The translations under genes and the position numbers were made by a program. This document shows, one piece after another, positions 59,995 through 64,000 of a stretch of 64,000 nt of DNA; the first letter of the stretch is position 1, and the number at the start of each line of letters is the position of its first letter. The stretch spans positions 310,001 to 374,000 of the forward strand of contig JBMNEM010000002.1 of the NCBI GenBank assembly GCA_050948785.1, in the 5' to 3' direction. Origin of the DNA: JAAZMI01 sp050948785. GTDB lineage: Bacteria > Bacillota > Dethiobacteria > DTU022 > UBA8154. Below the pieces are notes generated by a model. That model had not been told where the DNA came from and made no database searches. It worked only from the letters and a program-made list of their open reading frames with translations.

Positions 59995-61110
59995 ATGCAA
60001 GAAATCATTTTACCACTTCTGGCCTGCGGGCTGGGGCTCCTTCTCACTCCCTGCCTGCGGCGCCTGGCTTTCAAGGTAGGTGCCCTGGATCAACCCAATG
60101 CACGGAAAATTCATAGACAGGCCATGCCCCTCCTCGGTGGTGTCGCTGTTTATCTCTCTTTCTGGGCCGTTGCCGCCCTGGCCCTTTATCTTCACGGCGG
60201 CGGTGGCCAGCTCCAGGGCCTTTTCTGGGGCAGCACCCTGATCCTTCTGCTGGGTCTTTACGATGATCTCAAGGGCCTCTCTTACCAGGCCAAATTTGCC
60301 GGCCAGTTTGCCGCGGCCCTGATCCTTTTGCTTTACAATATCAAGATCGAATTTATTACCCTGCCTTTCCGCGAGATTACATCCCTGGGGATCTTTATCG
60401 TCCCCCTGACCCTGATCTGGGTGGTGGGGATCACCAATGCCGTCAACCTGATCGACGGTGCGGACGGCCTGGCAGCCGGCGTTTCCGCCATTGCCGCCCT
60501 GGTCATGTTTGCCCTGACGCGCGGGGAATTTCAGCTGATCCCTCTTTTAACCCTCATTCTCGCCGGTGCCGCTCTCGGATTTTTACCGTACAATTTTTCG
60601 CCGGCCCGTATTTTTCTGGGTGATGCCGGGAGCCTCTTTCTGGGCTTTATGCTCTCCGCCCTGGCGATCATCGGTGTGACCAAACAGGCCGCCTTTACGA
60701 CCCTGATCATCCCCGTGCTCATCTTTGGCCTGCCCATTACCGATACTCTTTATGCCATGTGGCGGCGTTTCCGCAGCCGGCGCCCCATTTTTCAGGCGGA
60801 CAACGGGCATATTCACCACCGCCTTCTCGATCTGGGCCTGAGCACCCGCCAGACGGTAATGGTTCTTTACCTCTGCAGCATCTATTTTGGCGTGGCTGCC
60901 ATTATCTTCGATCGCTTCGCCGGTTTTTACAGCTATCTTTTTCCGGTGATCTTTGCCTTTTTTCTTTTCGGTCTCAAACGCCTGGATAACCTGGGCGGTT
61001 TTTTAAGTGCGGCCAGCGGCCTTCCTTATCTGGGATGGCTGCAGGAAAACAAAAAGAAGGATAAAAAGAAGTCTAAAGACGCCGCGATGGACATAAAATT
61101 TAAACCATGA
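59995..61110 (+). CDS. tagO: Undecaprenyl-phosphate GlcNAc-1-phosphate transferase (TagO/WecA family)
   Basis: This membrane enzyme moves GlcNAc-1-phosphate from UDP-GlcNAc to undecaprenyl phosphate, the first step of wall teichoic acid and other secondary wall polymers. The 371-residue protein has about ten helices and the family's cytoplasmic motifs: LGLYDDLKGLSY (Mg-binding DD), NAVNLIDGADGLAAG, FLGDAGSLFLGF and the NGHIHHRLLDLG histidine loop. AGGTGAT precedes ATG 59995. wecB follows after 74 bases, and both products use the same linkage-unit pathway. Confidence 0.93.
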   Translation: MQEIILPLLACGLGLLLTPCLRRLAFKVGALDQPNARKIHRQAMPLLGGVAVYLSFWAVAALALYLHGGGGQLQGLFWGSTLILLLGLYDDLKGLSYQAKFAGQFAAALILLLYNIKIEFITLPFREITSLGIFIVPLTLIWVVGITNAVNLIDGADGLAAGVSAIAALVMFALTRGEFQLIPLLTLILAGAALGFLPYNFSPARIFLGDAGSLFLGFMLSALAIIGVTKQAAFTTLIIPVLIFGLPITDTLYAMWRRFRSRRPIFQADNGHIHHRLLDLGLSTRQTVMVLYLCSIYFGVAAIIFDRFAGFYSYLFPVIFAFFLFGLKRLDNLGGFLSAASGLPYLGWLQENKKKDKKKSKDAAMDIKFKP

Positions 61111-61184
61111 TCATCATCAGTAAGCTTTAATGATCATGCCGCTAAATTAATTCATCATGCAGTATAAGGGGAGAAATATCGTCC

Positions 61185-62336
61185 ATGTCCAAGATAAAAA
61201 TTTTCAGCATCATCGGCACCCGTCCGGAAGGGATTAAAATGGCCCCTCTGCTCAAAACGCTGCAGGGGTCTGCCGCTATAGAAACAGTTTTATGCCTGAC
61301 CGCACAGCACCGTGAGATGCTCGATCAGGTTCTTACTCTTTTTAAACTTGAAGCGCGCTATGATCTTGACATTATGGAAGAAGGCCAAAGCCTGACACAC
61401 ATCACCGCCCGTTCCCTGACAGGCCTGGAAAAAATCCTGCGGCAGGAAAAGCCGCAGCTGGTCCTGGTCCAGGGCGATACGACCACGACCCTGGCCGGTT
61501 CCCTGGCCGCCTTTTACCAGAAAATCCCGCTCGGCCATGTGGAGGCCGGGCTGCGCACCGGAGACAAATACGCTCCTTTTCCGGAAGAAATCAACCGCCG
61601 CATCAACAGCGTCATTGCCGACCTGCATTTTGCCCCCACGGAACCCGCCCGCAACAACCTCCTGCAGGAGGGCTACCCCGCGGAGAAGATCTTTGTCACC
61701 GGCAATACGGTCATCGATGCCTTGAAAACCACGGTGCGGCCGGGGTTTGTTTTCAGCGATCCGGTTTTAAAGGAACTCGACTTTCGTGCCTTTCGTGTTC
61801 TGCTGGTGGAAGCGCACCGCCGTGAGAACTTGGGAACTCCTTTGGAAGAGATCTGCCGGGCCCTGCTCGATCTGCTGCAGGCTTTCCCGGACACTTTCAT
61901 TGTCTTTCCCGTCCATAAAAATCCGGCCGTGCGCCGTACTGTTTCCAAGTACCTGCAGGGCCATCCCCGGGCACTGCTCCTGGAACCGCTGGATCCTTTT
62001 TCCTTCCACAACCTTATGGCCCGCTGTTACCTTATTCTTACCGATTCCGGCGGCATCCAGGAAGAAGCCCCGGCGCTGGGGAAACCTGTTTTAGTGCTGC
62101 GCAATGTCACCGAGCGCCCCGAAGCCCTGCAGGCCGGGACGGCCATGCTGGTCGGCACCAAACGGGATGCTGTCTTTGCGCGCGCTTCCCTGCTGCTCAC
62201 GGATGGCGCCGCCTACGAGCTCATGGCCCGGGCCACCAATCCCTACGGAGACGGCCAGGCCTCCAGGCGCATTCTGGAAGCCATTCTCTACCATTTCGGC
62301 CAGCGCAAAGCTGCCCCGCGGCCCTTTAAACCCTGA
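61185..62336 (+). CDS. wecB: UDP-N-acetylglucosamine 2-epimerase (non-hydrolysing)
   Basis: WecB/MnaA interconverts UDP-GlcNAc and UDP-ManNAc, supplying ManNAc for the teichoic-acid linkage unit. The 383-residue GT-B-fold protein has IIGTRPEGIKMAPLL, HVEAGLRTGDKYAPFPEE, VEAHRRENLG and TDSGGIQEEAPALGKPVLVLR. In the consensus GTRPE is followed by AIKMAP; here the alanine is glycine. Length is normal. It forms a likely operon with tagO and the DUF5693 gene downstream. Confidence 0.95.
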   Translation: MSKIKIFSIIGTRPEGIKMAPLLKTLQGSAAIETVLCLTAQHREMLDQVLTLFKLEARYDLDIMEEGQSLTHITARSLTGLEKILRQEKPQLVLVQGDTTTTLAGSLAAFYQKIPLGHVEAGLRTGDKYAPFPEEINRRINSVIADLHFAPTEPARNNLLQEGYPAEKIFVTGNTVIDALKTTVRPGFVFSDPVLKELDFRAFRVLLVEAHRRENLGTPLEEICRALLDLLQAFPDTFIVFPVHKNPAVRRTVSKYLQGHPRALLLEPLDPFSFHNLMARCYLILTDSGGIQEEAPALGKPVLVLRNVTERPEALQAGTAMLVGTKRDAVFARASLLLTDGAAYELMARATNPYGDGQASRRILEAILYHFGQRKAAPRPFKP

Positions 62337-62509
62337 CCCTGAAAGAGCCGTAAATGCCCCTGTGGCCTAAAATCCAAGAAAAAAGCGGCGCGCTGTCCCC
62401 AGGTTCATTTAAAAAAGCGTAAGCTGTGCTCTCGGGCAATTTCCATGCCCAAAAAATATGCAATAAAAAAGTATGCCAAATAAATAAATGAGGAAAGCGA
62501 CTGCTCGAC

Positions 62510-64000
62510 ATGGGCTCAAATAAAAAACCTTTTTCATCGTTTAAGCATCCATCCAATACAGCCAAAACATCCAAAAATAAATCCCTATCGCCGGGTGGTT
62601 CCGCAGGAGGAACCGGTCACAAGCGGGCTTTACCGGCCGCCGTGAACACGGTCCTGCTTTTCTTTTTGCTGCTTGCCGTGGTGACCGCCTGTTACGCCGG
62701 CTCCGCCTATCACCTCCCGGCCGGGGATTCCCGCGCCGTGGAGCTCACTGTGCGCTACAGCGATGTGCAGATCTTTGCGGCGCGGGCCGGGCTGACCGTG
62801 GAGGAGGCCCTTCTCTTTTTAAAGGAGCGGGGCGTCACCTCCGTCGGGGTGGCGGAATACACCCTCTGGCAGCTGCGCAAGGAACCGGGATTCTACGTGC
62901 TCAGCAGCCTGGAGCTGGCCGGAGAACTGGCTCTCAACCCGGAACTTTCTCCCTACCGCGACTTTCTGGAAACAAAGGCGCGGGAAGCCGGCTTCTCATT
63001 CGGCGATTACCTTGTGTTTATGCCCGACCGGCCCCTGGGCGGAGCAGGTGGGGGAGCACCTGCGCACCCTTTATGCTCTGGAGGGGGAGGATCTTTTCCG
63101 CCTGACGACGCACCGCCAGGGGGAGATGGTTCTTTACCTTCTCCAGGGGGTGAGCTATGATCACCTGCCCCATCTCAGCCTGGGAGCCAAACCCGCCCAG
63201 CTGGAGCAGGTCGCCGCCGCCGGGCTGTTGATCAACCCCTATTTAAGCCCGCGGACGATTGAAACACCCGCCACGGCCGAGCAGATGCTCGCCGCTTATG
63301 AGCGCTATCCGCTCTCCGCCGCCGTCTTTGAAGGCGGGGTCGTCCCCGGCTACCCTGATACTCTCCTGGAGCTGGCTGCCGCCCTGCGGGCACGGGAGAT
63401 CCCCGCCGTTCTTTACGAGTACCACCGCTTTCCCAAGGGGATGCAAGAACTGGCCCCGCTCTTGGATTACGCGCTTGTGGTCATGCGCGACGGCAGCATC
63501 AATGACGACCCGCGGGCTGCCATCAACGGCCTGCGCGAGCGCCGTGTGCAGCTTTTAGAGCTGGAGCTCCGGGGGTTGGCTTCCCGTAGTACCGGCGCAG
63601 AGCTTCAGGAAAAAATATCCACCCGCCTAACACGGCTGACCGCTGCGCTGCAGGAAAACGGCTATACTCTGGGGCAGGCTGCGCTCGTACGGCCTTTCCA
63701 GGGCCATTCTCTGCTCTACGTCATCATGGCCGCGGGAATTTTATCCCTGGCTCTTTTCCTGCTGCAGTTTTTTCTGCCGCTTCAACCCGCCTCTTTACTG
63801 GGGCTCTTCGCCTTAGGGCTGGCTGCCCTGGCCTTTCTTTTTCACACCCGCTTTCTTTTCACGCAGCAGGCTTTGGCCCTGCTGGCCGCCGTGCTCTTTC
63901 CTTTTTACGGCGCGCTCTATCTTTTGACCTGGCCCTTTGCCGCCGGTGCATCCGGCCTCGCCGGGGAGGCAGGTCCAACAGGCTCAACAGACCCAACAGA
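62510..64000 (+). pseudogene. Second DUF5693 family gene, frameshifted and cut by the window end
   Basis: From ATG 62510 the frame gives a Lys/Ser-rich N-terminus, one membrane helix (VLLFFLLLAVVTACYAG) and LFLKERGVTSVGVAEYTLWQ, parallel to the first DUF5693 gene. At CGGCCCCTGGG (63030-63040) similarity jumps to another frame; deleting one C gives RPWAEQVGEHLRTLYALEGE. That frame stays open for ~960 bases to the end of the window, with LLINPYLSPRTIETPATA and membrane helices (SLLYVIMAAGILSLALFLLQ). The paralogue lies divergently from the first copy across tagO-wecB. csaB often follows in this context. Confidence 0.72.

Overview
The window looks like origin-proximal chromosome of a spore-forming, strictly anaerobic Firmicute of the class Clostridia (Peptococcales/Thermoanaerobacterales-like). 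The evidence is the dnaA-dnaN-recF-remB-gyrB-gyrA origin cluster, sporulation genes (spoIID, a SpoIIQ-like gene, spoIIID), a long SRP RNA with an Alu domain, T-box control, frequent TTG starts, and a trimeric NAD-linked [FeFe]-hydrogenase. Nearly all genes lie on the + strand, as expected downstream of oriC. I cannot name the species.

Layout. 1-8.6 kb: end of dnaA, oriC with DnaA boxes, dnaN, recF (no yaaA between them), a DUF721 protein with a zinc-ribbon tail, remB, gyrB and gyrA. 8.7-11.6 kb: a membrane-anchored FAD protein and a carboxyltransferase without a biotin domain. 11.7-18.8 kb: a consensus promoter and T-box (specifier read as GTC, Val) ahead of ilvE-ilvD-ilvB-ilvN-leuC-leuD. 19-22.3 kb: an EF-G paralogue and ddl. 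22.5-24.3 kb: an IS1182-type element upstream of pdxS. 25.4-30.3 kb: uracil-DNA glycosylase overlapping a two-component system, followed by a lipoprotein with beta-propeller and GerMN domains; the set resembles actinobacterial MtrA-MtrB-LpqB. 30.5-35.2 kb: argS, serS, tRNA-Ser(UGA), tRNA-Ser(GCU), tRNA-Arg(ACG), tadA, tRNA-Ser(CGA). 35.2-45.7 kb: a coiled-coil protein, an ECF S component, hydCBA, a REP-associated (RAYT) transposase among repeats, and full-length purL. 45.8-50.7 kb: tRNA-Ser(GGA), SRP RNA, dnaX, ybaB, recR and a toxin-antitoxin pair. 50.9-56.8 kb: ywmB, murA, spoIID (opposite strand), spoIIQ-like, spoIIID, mbl. 57.3-64 kb: two divergent DUF5693 genes, each with a frameshift, flanking tagO and wecB.

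The most unusual content lies between genes. Two families of short imperfect palindromes recur. Family A (arms GTGACAG and CTGTCAC around a GGGACGG core) clusters upstream of the RAYT gene. Family B (arms CCAACC and GGTTGG around a GGGGACG core) is scattered and has one copy inside the dnaX reading frame. Both sit beside genomic debris: a 33-codon relic of a Wzz-type gene, a group II intron relic behind the mbl terminator, and a 37-bp exact copy of part of a DUF5693 gene. I read this as a REP/RAYT system active in a Clostridium-class genome. No wholly new multigene defence or metabolic system is evident.
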